From Amphibalanus amphitrite (lineage: Eukaryota > Arthropoda > Thecostraca > Balanomorpha > Balanidae): a DNA stretch of 64,000 nt. Positions 43,276 to 54,400 of this stretch are shown here, one piece after another (the stretch's first letter is position 1; each line of letters opens with the position of its first letter). The stretch spans positions 186,001-250,000 of the forward strand of contig NW_024881963.1 in assembly GCF_019059575.1 (NCBI RefSeq). The letters run 5' to 3'. The translations under genes were made by a program, and so were the position numbers. The notes beneath the pieces were generated by a model. That model was not told where the DNA came from. It saw only the letters and a program-made list of their open reading frames with translations, and did no database searches.

Positions 43276-45072
43276 TGGGGGGGGGGGGCGTTAAACGCCC
43301 CCAGCCGATAACTCGAGAACCAATAGGCGCAGCGAAACGCATGAGGCGGCAAACGAATGAACGCGACGAGACGCTTCAAATGAGTACTTTAAAGTTGAAT
43401 TTTGAGGTCACAGGTCAGGTCAAGGTCAGGTCAAACACCTGAAATCGGGCTTTCAGTAGCATGGACTTCAGGACTTCGCAATGGGCGCCTCTCGTCATAA
43501 ACTCTGTCAAAACGGTGCACAATCCATCATATAAGGCCTACAAGAGTGTCAGCTTCATTCAGGGGTCAGTCAAGCATAGGTCAGGGTCAAGGTCAGGTCA
43601 ACCGGGCAGGCACATATCCCCGAAAATAAAAACTGATATTCGCAGCCTGTGACACATGTTTTATGGGTAATTTGGGGCGTAGAACACGATGGTGACATTC
43701 ATTTTATCATATGTGTACGTGTTTGGCTAAAAAAGTTCAATTTAAGAAATTCATGTATCATGGTCGTGAAGTAGTCACGAGAAATTGCCAAGATTCAGTT
43801 CAAGATTTTGGAAAATGCGGAACGATAATCAATAATCGAAGATAGCCATTTGATTGTTCATGGTATTGGCAGTCTAATGGCGTTTACGGCATGTCTATAT
43901 GTCTATTCTGTGATTTTATATGATTTTTTGAACATATGCCGTTTTTGGTCGAAAACTCAGAAATCATGACGTCACTAAAACCTCGATATCTCAAAAATTT
44001 TCCGACCGATTTTTTTTTGAAACTTTGTCACAATAAACTTCAATCAAGTCCTTACAGGTACCCAAAATTTGGCGCACCTGCGGCGCGCCGTTTTTATGCT
44101 ATGGCCCGGCGAAAAAGTGGGGGCGTTTAACGCCCCCCCCCCCCCAGCAACTCGCGGGTTAAGCTTCACGAGCGAACTCACAGATCTCAGCTACAAGGAC
44201 AGTAATGGAAACTTACACGAGCTATCGATGGGAGTCAACACGATGGGCATGGTGAACAGCGACACCTACAGCCCTTTGAAGATCTCCTGGTGCGGTGGAA
44301 ACATGGCCATCGGTCCCGCCAGCAACCCCACGCTGGTCACGGGTTCCGCTAGCGTCAGTCAGCCGCTCGACTTCATTGGGGTGCACAGCGGGAACAACGC
44401 CGACTCATGGATGACGGTGGACTCTGGTGTAGCCGACCCGTGGCTGTTCGAAGAGGCCGGCACCGTCGCCGACGTCGTCATGACCGTTTCCTCTTACGGC
44501 TATGTATACCGCCGGATCAACGCCACCAATGAAGTCACCGTCAAGTACGACTGCAAAACGCTGCTGAACTGCAACGTCAGACTGCGCGGCAACTCTAACC
44601 GGGTGCTGAATATCGTCATCGGTGCACAAGACAACACAGGAGTTTCGCTCCTTTACCAGGGCGACATTGACCTTTGGAGTGGATTTGTTAACACCGGCCC
44701 AATTACCAGCGAAACGGAGTTCAACACGTTCACTGTGCACTACAACAGTGCAGTGGCTCCGTCACCGTGCACCGCAACGATGCCACAACTCCGATCTACT
44801 CTGTCACGGCTCCGCACCCCATGCCTGAAATCACGCTGATCGGCATTGGCGGCTGGGACGGCAACATGACCATCCGCGCCGCCCGCTACGACCCGGCCTG
44901 GAGGACCGACACCTCATCTCATCTCATCTCATATATTTAACACATTCATTCGAAACAAACAATCAGTGTCGCCTCGATTGGCGCAAAAGTGCCGGAGCAC
45001 TTAACTCGGGGCGCCTGGCTGAACGAGGGGCGCGGCTACAGCAACGGCGACGAGCCACCGCCGGAGCCTTAG

Positions 45073-46965
45073 ATAGCTGAACTGCCGGATACCATTTCAT
45101 GGGAGATGAAAGCCCGCGACTGGTACCCAATACACCCATTGCCCTGCACGTAGAATAGTGCTTTTATGCACTTTTTAAACATTTTGCACATGTTTTGCGT
45201 TCGATATTCATGGTAAACTTTGCCCTAGCTTAAAGTAATGATTAGAAACCCGCGTGATAAGGCGACAGCGGTCTCCAAAAATATACTTTTCGCCCGAAGT
45301 TTCATGCCTACCTACAGAGACAAGCCTCCCGTTTCTCAATGTTGCTGATGCGTAACTTATTACAGTTCCAATTGTTGGCTTTCTTCTTTGATATGTACTG
45401 ATAGACGCCAGTGCAATAAATTTTAGCGGAGCGTGGCCAGCGCAACTTTTCTCTCGAGTCACGTTATCTACGCCTGCCTACACTGAAAACAATTTCACCC
45501 AAAACTGGCGAGTAAACCGGTGCCTCGCGGGTACCTCTATACGCAACCATTTTTAACCACCCTCCCAGGAGTCAATTTAGGACATAACACTTCCGCAATT
45601 CACTCTGGAGAGTAGTAACCCTCCACGACTATTCGCGCACCAGTGGCTCGCGACCCCTCCATCGAAAGGTATTCATCGACGCCTACCTGGCAGCAGCGCC
45701 CCACAAACCCCTAGGAGAGGGGGTTACCCTCCGCGCCTACCCTACGCCGACCAAGTCACGAGGGCAAAAAAAAACTCCCACGGTTGACCATATTTGCGGG
45801 AAAATATATATATCATGGCAATCTCACACCTAGAAAACATCGGTGTGAAAGTTTCACATCGGTGGGAAAGGTCAAATCGAATTCCCATAGAAATTTCGAC
45901 ATGACCCAGTCACCGGCAGTCGTACAGACCGCCCGGAATCAAGAAGATGTGTCGCCACTGCTTTCGTGACCTGAGGCCAGTTTTACCAAAAAATACCAGC
46001 CGGCCGCCGAAATAAAATATCCAGCCGAAAAAATAGACGCCACACAGCCACGAGTTTCACCAACAAAAAATTCCAGCCGACTTCGGACGGAAATTATTTG
46101 TCGCCGGTAGTCAGCTGATATTCTGTTACGATATCAAATTACGATATGTCAAGGAGGTTAATAAATCATTTAAAGCATGTTTTCAATCAAATTGAAGCGT
46201 GATTTCTAATGCAAATGCTATATACATTTCGAAATATTATTATTGTAAATTATTACATTATTTTCAAGAGTAATAACAACAAAGTAGAGCATTATAAACT
46301 TTCATATCTATATTAACATTCTGGTGCCCAGCAAAAGCCAATACAATACAAAACTACCAAATTGTAAACGTAGGTACGTCATTCATAAAGGTGACTTAAG
46401 GAAGCTTGCATTTAAGGCAAATTTAAGATGGATCTTTTTTCCTGTCAGCCTATTATATTAATTTTTACAATACCTTCAACTTGCTATGTACCTTTTTGTC
46501 TGTTTTTAGTCGCACCTTGTAGAAAATCATCGTGTAGACCGAGAACGCAATGTGTGGACCTCCAGCTATGAGGTGGGGACTAGATGGGACCCACTCCAGT
46601 GGCAGCGGAACACCTTCAATTAAGGGGCACTGCCGACTTTTGGTCCCATTCTTTCCATGCAACGCCCATAGGGCTAATATTAAAATGTCAAAATCAAAGG
46701 GGGGCACGGTGCCCCGGTGCCCTACCCGTTCCGCCGCCTATGAGTCCCGCTCCCGACAGATCCGGGAGCCGCACCTCTTTCCTAGCTTTCAAAAGAGCGG
46801 CAAAGAAGCGGTCAACATTGCTCCCATAGACGCCACCTGAAGCTGGACGGACGACGGACAGTTCCGCTGCCGAGCGATTGAACCGCGGTGCTACGAGGCG
46901 GCTTCGCGTGCACTGCATTAGCACCTTCTAGCGGGAGTAAGAGGGCTAACGAACTCGCCAAGGCC
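45073..46965. other. intergenic with dispersed repeats
   Basis: 45481-45560 (ACTGAAAACAATTTCACCC onward) recurs inverted at about 61405-61486, so it is one end of a transposon family. 45960-46095 recurs inverted at 54922-55060 (motif GGCTGATATTTTTT and GGTAAAACTGGCCTC). 46540-46920 is GC-richer without a recognisable gene. Confidence 0.5.
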
Positions 46966-46974
46966 TATATAAAG
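46966..46974 (+). promoter_or_regulatory. candidate TATA promoter, rightward
   Basis: TATATAAAG in GGCC context, followed after about 30 bases by GC-rich transcribed-like sequence and a donor-like CTCGTAAGT at 47211-47219. This may be a short first exon (about 46996-47212) of a rightward transcript or an LTR. No coding exon follows before the minus-strand helicase copy. Confidence 0.35.
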
Positions 46975-47689
46975 CATTGTGCCAGGGCGAGTGTCTTACC
47001 TTAGGAAAATACCTACCCAGATTAACTGCTGCACCGCGGTCATTGCAGCGCTGAGGGTGGTCGCTCGCTCCGCTTCGGCGAGGTGGAGGTCAGACTGCCC
47101 GGCTAGGTGGTTTTAGCCGATATGCAGGCCCCGTTTGCCGGGCCCGGTCGAGAAGAAGGAACGCCACACAGCAAAGAATATTCGCTCCGGGCCCGCTACA
47201 CTGGTCCAGCTCGTAAGTCGTAACAAATTAACAATACCTGCGCTAGCGTCGTCGACCGTCGTTCGACTGCGCCCAGTACCGCTCAGTGGAGAGTCCTGCC
47301 GAACTCCTCCGCGTGTGCCGAGATCATTCGTTGCGCGCGGACACAATCGTCCGACGGAGACCGCTCTGCATTATGATCGGGTGGTCACCACCTTGGTCGC
47401 CGGCTTTCACACCCAGCCGAGCCGTCTGGCTACGCCCCAAATGATCGTCTAAGCCTTTCGAATGGTTTGTAACTCGGGTCTAATATCGAAATGTTTGGGA
47501 GTTAGGACATGTTAAATCCGTGTTCATGAACAAATATACATTATGCAACTAAAACGCTTTAAACTTTTCTAGGCTGATGACCAGGCATACACCTATTCAT
47601 TGCAATATTTCTAAAATGTAAATAAATCATGAGCAATGAGCATAAAAAACAACAGCGATCCACTAGAAGCTAGTGTGGAAATCCACTGA

Positions 47690-49189
47690 CGTAGGTCGCC
47701 TCGTACTGGCGCAGCTCGTAGCTCGTCCAGCAGCGGCAGCGTCTCCCGCACCCGGCCGCCCGCCTTGCCCGCCTGCACCATCAGCCGCTGGAAATGGCTG
47801 CGCTGCCGCTCCAACATTAGCTTGACCGCCTGGCCGGCCCGGCAGATGCGCGCCGTCCGACGCACGCAATGTACGTCTTCAACAGCGCCGGGATGTCGTA
47901 CGACACGACCGCGTCCACGGCGTCCACGTCAATACCGCGCGCTATAGCCGCGAGCACACCAGCGCGGCCATCTCAGCTAGCGCGCGCCGCCGCTGGCACG
48001 CCGGCACTACCCCACAGAACTCAGTCACGCGCGCGCCCAGCCCAGCACAGACAGCGGTAGCTCCAGCTGGTGCGCCACCTCGTTCCAGTTGACCAACACG
48101 AGCGAGCGTCGCCAGTCGGGCTGTCGGAGCAAATGGTGCATCAGCAGCGGCTTCAGCGGCTGCGGCGCCACCACGTTGAACGACTCGCTCAGCTCGGCCG
48201 GCGTGGTGAACCTGCCGACGAACTGACCGGGCAGTGCGACGGCGGCGGCCGCCGTGCCGGCCACCAGCAGTCGCGGCTGGAACAGCGACATTCGCTCCAG
48301 CTTCTCCCGCCTCCGGGTTCTGTGACAGGGTGGCCAAGAACGACAGCTTCTGCAGCGGCAGGTGAGGCGCGCAGACGGCGGCGGCCGTCAGCCGGCCGGC
48401 GATGCAGGGCGGCGGGCCGTGGCCGCCGCCACCCGCTCCACCGCTTTCAGCCAGCCCGTCTCGGCCATCTCGATCACCCGGTCGGCTTCGTCGATCACCA
48501 GGTAGCGCAGGTGCGCTAGCGAGAAGCCCTCGGCGCTGGTTATGTGATCCATCAGCCAGCCGGGAGTGCTCACCACGATCAGCCAGGGAGACCGGGCCGC
48601 GCGGCCCCACCGCCACCAGTTGGCGCCCCCTCGTGCCACTGTGTCTCCACCCAGCAGCCGGACGCAGAGCGGCGTGTCGGCGTCGTACTGGCGGAACACG
48701 GCGGGCACCTGAGCGGGCAGCGCCTGTGTGGGTAGCACAGCTAGCGCGCGCACCCGGCGGCCGGCGCACCGCGGCGCCGCGCCTGCACCAGCGGCAGCAC
48801 GAACGCCAGCGTCTTACCGCGGCCGGCCGGCGCCGAGACGCAGAGGTCGGCCGGTGGTAGCGGCGACTCTGCGGCCGCCAGCAGCTCGGGCAGCACGGTC
48901 ACCTGCACCAGGAACACCCGTTCGATGCCCTCGGCGGCCAGCCGGGCGCGCAGCTAGGGGCAGAGCGCCGGCAGATTGGCCGGCGCCGGCCGCCGGTCGC
49001 CAATCGGCTGCGGGTGCGCCAGCCAGTCGGGCAGCGCACGCGGTGCACGGCCTGTCGGCTCGAGCGCTCCACCTCGTCCAGCACGATGAAGTTGTCAGCG
49101 GCGGCGTCTCCGTCCGACTCGGAGGTGTCCTCACTGTCGTTATTGGCGACGGCGGCTGTCGCTGTGCGCTCAGTCAGGTCGGCCATCAC
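47690..49189 (-). pseudogene. DDX51: DDX51-like DEAD-box helicase, decayed intronless copy
   Basis: Reads leftward as an ATP-dependent RNA helicase of the DDX51/Dbp6 type, which acts in large ribosomal subunit assembly. Segments in order: acidic N-terminus from MADLTERT; motif I as SAPAGRGKT; VSTPGWLMDHI (motif Ib); VIDEADRVIE (motif II); LSFLATLSQNPE where SAT has become LAT (motif III); ARGIDVDAVDAVVSYDIP (motif V); and a damaged motif VI. The segments lie in several frames, and an in-frame TAG interrupts the N-terminal region (plus-strand 48955-48957). No introns are seen in 1.5 kb, which suggests a retrocopy, although no poly(A) remnant is visible. Not translatable as one protein. Confidence 0.85.
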
Positions 49190-50587
49190 AGCAACACTCG
49201 CCGATGATTGGCGTCATCGAAACCGTCGGACGACAGTGGATTCACCACCGTTTTTGCAGCAGAAACTGGAAAAACCTCAGCTATAAACAAGGAAAAACCT
49301 CACAACATGCCACAGCCTGCAATTGTGTATATTGTCATTATATTTTTCACATGACAGAAAATATTGGCTGCTTTTTTCTAGGAACTGGCTTGAAAAACAT
49401 AAGCTAAAATCAAGCTCAGTGAATTATTATTGTATTTCAACATGAGACTGGTAAAAATATTTGTCACTGTCAACATGACCGGTGTAACGGACGGGCTGCA
49501 TGAACATTTCGGCGCATGATCTGAAAACTCTGTGTGCGAAAATTTCAGCGCTGAGGTGAACAAATAACATTTTGGCCACAATTTGCCTGGTGCCACAATT
49601 TTGCAAAACTCACTCACAATACTTACAGCCAGTTTTATTTAACATGATCCCTGCATGACTCATGCATGCAAGATACACATGCATTAAATATCAGCACAGT
49701 GCACACACACCAGTTATGGATTCATTTACATTTTACAACATTTCTATTATTTTCTTTTCCTTCAATATTGGCAGCATGACTTGCTGAGTTCAGTGGCACA
49801 ATCATATGACAGCAAGTTTGTTCGGGTTCGCAACCATGCAAACTTTGCACGTTTTGCTTCAAAAACAAGCCTTTATACATTTCTTTCATGCCATTCAATT
49901 TTTTTCATTTATTGTCATTTATCTTGAAAATCTTGCCATTTTGGTCTTAGCAATGTCAATGCACCTTCCCTATTCCGCACAGCTCAAGTAAGTTCCACCC
50001 AAAAGAAGAAGTGGTACCTAACAGTAGCTGGCGCCTTGCAATGTCAAATGTAGCTGAATATGTGAAAACAGTGACATATTTATTCAAAATCTTGAGTCCA
50101 ATGAGCCTACCCTCTCTTCCTCTCCTTCCAGCATTTCTTCAAGCACCTTCAATTTTCGAAAATGACCTTCCATCATTATTTTCCACTTCCGTGCGAGCAA
50201 TGAACTTGTAAGCTGACCACTAGTTAATGCGCTATCATCTTGCTGTTGTGTGCTTGTAGCAAAAAGACAATATAAAACGACAAAATCAACACCACCACAC
50301 CAAACACCCGTCTTGTTGGTTCCTTTTGGTCCTGCCTGGTGACAAAAGGCTCTTTCTTTATGCAATATCATCAGTATTCCTCTTCTAATCTTGAAGCCCA
50401 GATGCTTTCCAAATTGGCCATGAATGATACTAAATCATTATATCAACTGGGAAGCGCAAATCACGATAATTAGTAACAAATGAGGCCAATTGTTCCTACA
50501 CGACATCGAAAAAATAGACGGGGTCGCCTGTCTATTTTTTGGAGCTGTTTTTCTACATATAATGGCGCAGATAAACACTCCATTAAT
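49190..50587. other. intergenic, AT-rich
   Basis: No gene recognised. The last 100 bases (50480-50587) may be 5' sequence of the LINE in another frame. Confidence 0.35.
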
Positions 50588-51390
50588 GCCGCATTTGCCA
50601 TTGGGAAATAGGAGAGTTTCAAGGGAGAAACATATCAACACTACAAGAACAGAACGAGACAATCATACAACACCTAGAGGAAGTGAAAAATGCTGAAAAA
50701 AGGAAAATAGAGGCAGGAGGAACACATGCAGACGTGGTAAAAAAGACATATGAGAAGATCATTGACACACTTGGGGCCAAGCTGGACACCCTGCCAAAGG
50801 CAGACAAGCTAGTGGATTTAGAGACTAAGGTGGTAGAAAAGATTAAAGAACAACAAAAGGTCATCAGAGATAACTCAGAGGGCATTAAAAGGGTGATCCA
50901 AAGCAAAGATATGGAAGATAGAGTCACAAACGTGCTGTTACATAACCTCCCAGAGAGCGAGGCAGAGAAGAGTGAAGACAGAAGAAATGATGACACCAAA
51001 AAGTTCAAAGAGATCGCAGAGGCACTAGGGGTGCGGAACCCCGATGTCTTGAAAATCATTCGACTGAGACAAAAAATTGAAGCTGACACGAGCAACGCAC
51101 CAGAACAAGAAGGGGGAAAAAACCCAAATGAGAAAAGGCCGGGGAGAACAAGGCCAAGAATGCTGTTAATCAAGCTGAGCAACAGAGAACATGTGGATGC
51201 CCTCTACAACAGGAGATTCGACCTGAAAAGTAGAGGCATCGAAAATATCTATATTTCAAAAGATCTACCCCCAGAAGAACGGGAAAAACAGCGAAAACTG
51301 CGAGAGGAATGGAACAGGAAAGGCCGTGAAACACATGTCATCTCACGTGGAAGAGTGATTGAAAGGAAGGGAAACAGACAAGCAAAGTAA
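50588..51390 (+). CDS. LINE ORF1 protein (coiled coil, RNA-binding)
   Basis: Open frame of about 267 codons with no ATG near its start, consistent with 5' truncation. The N-terminal half is rich in Glu, Lys and Leu and predicted coiled coil (residues from LQEQNETIIQHLEE on). Then comes an RRM-like domain typical of LINE ORF1: VTNVLLHNLPESEAEK, later RMLLIKLSNREHVDALY and a basic C-terminus. ORF1 proteins bind the element RNA and chaperone it. Ends with TAA at 51388-51390, overlapping the ORF2 frame. Confidence 0.8.
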
Positions 51391-51491
51391 GAAAGAAAGA
51401 AGAAAGCTGCCATACCCGAGACAAGGATACCCAGCAGAAAATTCTAACCTGTCATCTTTTAAATATTCAAGGACTGACGAATGCTAAGCAG

Positions 51492-54400
51492 ATGGAGCTT
51501 CAGGACCTTGTCTGCCAGCAAGGAGTGTTACTTTGTCTGACAGAGACTCAACAAAAGTACGACAAAGTTGACTGGTCAGAAGATATCTGTAAAATGGAAA
51601 GAAGGAGAAACATGAATGAGAAAAAAGGAGGTGGCCTCCTCATAGCATTTAAAAAGAGGAATTGGATTTCAATCCAGCAGCTAGAAACTATAAGTCAAGA
51701 CATACTGCATGCGATGGTGAAAGTGTGCGACATCATAGTGCATGTTGTACTAGTCTATTTCTCCATACCAAAGTCTAGTGAGGATAAAGCGAGAAACACC
51801 ATTATGCGAAAGGAAATAGAATCAATAATAGACAAGACAGAAGAGAGTGGTGAAGCTACTATGGTGCTGGGAGATTTTAATGGGCATATTGACATGCTAG
51901 GACAACAAAAGGAAGATGAAAATGGCCGTATAGTCCTTGAATGGATAAACAACTACAATATGCAACTTTTAAACCTAGATCCTGCTTGCAGGGGCAAATA
52001 CACATGGTCAAGAAATGAGCAGAAAAGTGCTATTGACTTTGTTCTTGTAAACAAAAAGTGTTACAGCTATTATCAAGATATGAATATTGATGAAGAACAA
52101 TCAGTCACAGACATATCAGACCACAACATCATAACAGTGACACTGAAGGTCAATAAAGCAAATGTAAACTATAGAAAAAGCAAAATCACAACCAGAGAAT
52201 ACATGAAAACTGATGAGAAGTCACTACAAAAGTTCTTAGCTGAAATGAACAAACAGTTGCTGATTAAGCAAATAAAAAGATTTGAGGAATTGAATAAAAT
52301 GATGAAGGAGGTGGCTGACAAAACTCTGAAGGCTACATACAAGAGACGAGTGCTAGATGAAGAAAGAATTAAAGAGCCTCCATGGATTACAGAAGAGATT
52401 AGAGAAGAAGTTAAAAAGAGGAAAGAACTCAATCGTAAACGGAGAAAGGCTAAGAAACAACAAGAAAGTGACGCACTGTATGAGGAATACAAACTCCAAA
52501 AACAGAAGGTGAAGCTGCTGGTGAAAAAGGCTATTACAGCATCTGAAAAGAAGATAACATACGAAATAAGAATGAACAGGAACAGAAGCAAAAAGATGTG
52601 GGAAAATATAGACAAGCTGAGAAAGAAAGAAAGAAAAGGCACTGAAACTCATCTATTTAACGAAACTGGCTCACAGCTCTCTGTCAGCGAGGAAAAGCAA
52701 GAACTGGTGAACTACTGGAGAGGAGTCTACCAACAACACGCCAATGATATGACAAAAGAATGGAGCGAAGAGGCACAAAAAACCTACAAACAAGAACTAG
52801 AACAGGCTCAGATACAGATGGACTGGAGAAAAAGTGAGGCTGACCATATAGACATGGCCTTCCATATGCCAAACACCATTGAGCCCATGGAGAAACCAGA
52901 TATTGACAGCAAAACGGTGACAGAGCTGCTGAGAGGATTGAAAACCAGAACAGCACCAGGACCAGATGGTTTAAGAAACGAGCTCTACCAGCAACTTGCA
53001 AATAGCCCAGCAGGCGTGGATACCATAAAAGCATGCATCAAAGGAGAGTTGACTGCTAATAACAAGCCAGAGACCTGGAAAAGATCACTTACAAAAATGA
53101 TCCCAAAGATTTCCAAACCCACGGCAAAGCAATTACGACCGATTGCTCTAACAGACGCTTCCTACAAGATATATATGAGTGTTATCAGAAACAAGATAGA
53201 AGAACACCTGAGAGTGAACAAGGAGACCATGGAAATCCAAGCTGGCTTCACAGACAAAGGGCGTGTAGAAGACAATCTTTTCCTGCTACAATACTGCGTA
53301 GAGCAATCATACAAGAGAAAGAAACCACTGATCGTAACAGCCATTGATTATGCAAAGGCCTTTGACTCAGTGAGAAGAAGCAAGGTAATAGACATAATGA
53401 AAAAGTACAAGGTCCACCCAGAGGTGATCAGTTCAGTAGTAACCATATACGGGGAAGATAGAACGATCATCAGCTTGAACAACGACAACGAACAGAGCAT
53501 AGATATAACCAGCGGAATCAGACAAGGTTGCACCGGAAGTACCACTCTGTTCAAGTTGGTAACATACGAAATAGCAAAAGAGCTGATTACAACCAGAATG
53601 GGGTACAATGACCGAAACATCTACCTCCCTCTTCTGCTGTTTGCCGATGATGGCTTGCTACTCTCACAGTCCGAAAGAGAGACAGAGATGATGATTAAAG
53701 TTCTAACCCAGGCAAGTGAAAAATGTGGACTAAGAATTAACAAACAGAAAAGTGTCATACTGATTTTCCAAGAAGGAGCGCAAGAGACGCGAGAAATCGG
53801 AGGCATTCCGGTCGGAGAGCAGACGAGGTATCTTGGAGTGCAAATCGTCAACAAAAAGGACATGTTTATCGAACAGAAAAGGCAAACAATTCAAAAGGCA
53901 CAGAAGCTGGCCAGTATGACATACGGAATAACGAGTAAAAGTTGTAACAAGCTAATGATCGGAAAGACATATTGGAAGAGTGTCGCACTGCCGTCAATAC
54001 TGTATGGAACCAACGTAGTAACTCTTACAGAGACCGAGATCATGAAACTGCAAATAATAGAAAATGGGGTGTACCGACAAATCCTGGGGGCACCAAGATA
54101 CGCACCAAACTGTACGCTTAGAGGAGAAACAGGCTCCTCCCTAATGAAATCTCGGATTTTGAAGGGACGTCTGCAGTATGTAAGAGGAGTGCTTCAAGGC
54201 CGAAACGATCTGCTTAAAAGGGTCCTGAGCATCGAAATGGAGAAAAAGACAAGTAAATGGTCAAAATCTACAGAGAAATGCCTCCAGTCCACGAAGATGT
54301 CGCTAAATGCTTTGTCAACCAAAACCAAAGAGGACGTCAACAAACTCATCAAGACCTGGGACGCCGAGCAGTGGGACCTCGAAGTCAGAGACAAAACGAG

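Larger units (their letters stand above)
41702..44158. mobile_element. TTAA-flanked piggyBac-like element (E11) inside a coding exon
   Basis: Flanked by TTAA at 41698-41701 and 44159-44162. The left end is CCCGGCAGTTGCTGGGG, a spacer of about 16 bases, then GTTTGCTGGG. The right end is G-run, CGTTTAACG, C-run, CAGCAACTCGCGGG. Its G-run on the left is split by a 1.5-kb palindromic insert (41745-43275), so the element proper is about 0.9 kb. GGTCA arrays at 43410-43435 and 43565-43605. It resembles the ends of the 26508 family only in general plan. Confidence 0.85.
40990..45072 (+). pseudogene. secreted PAN/FAMeT-domain protein gene, exon interrupted by transposons
   Basis: The coding exon begins at an ATG (CAACCATGT) with a signal peptide (hydrophobic PVLLLLILGTAL). 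A PAN/apple-like domain follows (about residues 35-95: ETQCLVLCGALAGCVALNS, INCQLL), then a Cys-rich linker and two domains resembling the farnesoic acid O-methyltransferase-like (FAMeT, PF12248-type) fold. The frame runs to codon 236 at 41697, meets TTAA at 41698, and resumes in the same frame at the second TTAA (44159), so 2461 bp of transposon lie inside one exon and inside the first FAMeT-like domain. Downstream, a tandem 5-bp duplication (CAGTG twice, 44746-44755) shifts the frame; the second domain continues in the new frame through TLIGIGGWDGNMTIRAARYD. A (TCATC)n stretch at 44915 and AT-rich DNA interrupt it again, and a plausible tail ends in GDEPPPEP at 45072. Probably broken in this haplotype unless the insert is spliced or excised. 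Confidence 0.75.

Noticed and set aside
44069..44158. 30 residues before the PAN/FAMeT continuation in the same open frame
   Set aside because: This part is the right end of the inserted element, read through by chance; the gene resumes only at the TTAA at 44159.
47765..49207. plus-strand Arg/Ala-rich frames
   Set aside because: Antisense or frame-shifted shadows of the GC-rich helicase pseudogene.
52169..52642. Leu/Phe/Ser-rich minus-strand frames over the LINE
   Set aside because: Antisense shadows of the Lys/Glu-rich ORF2; no independent domain.
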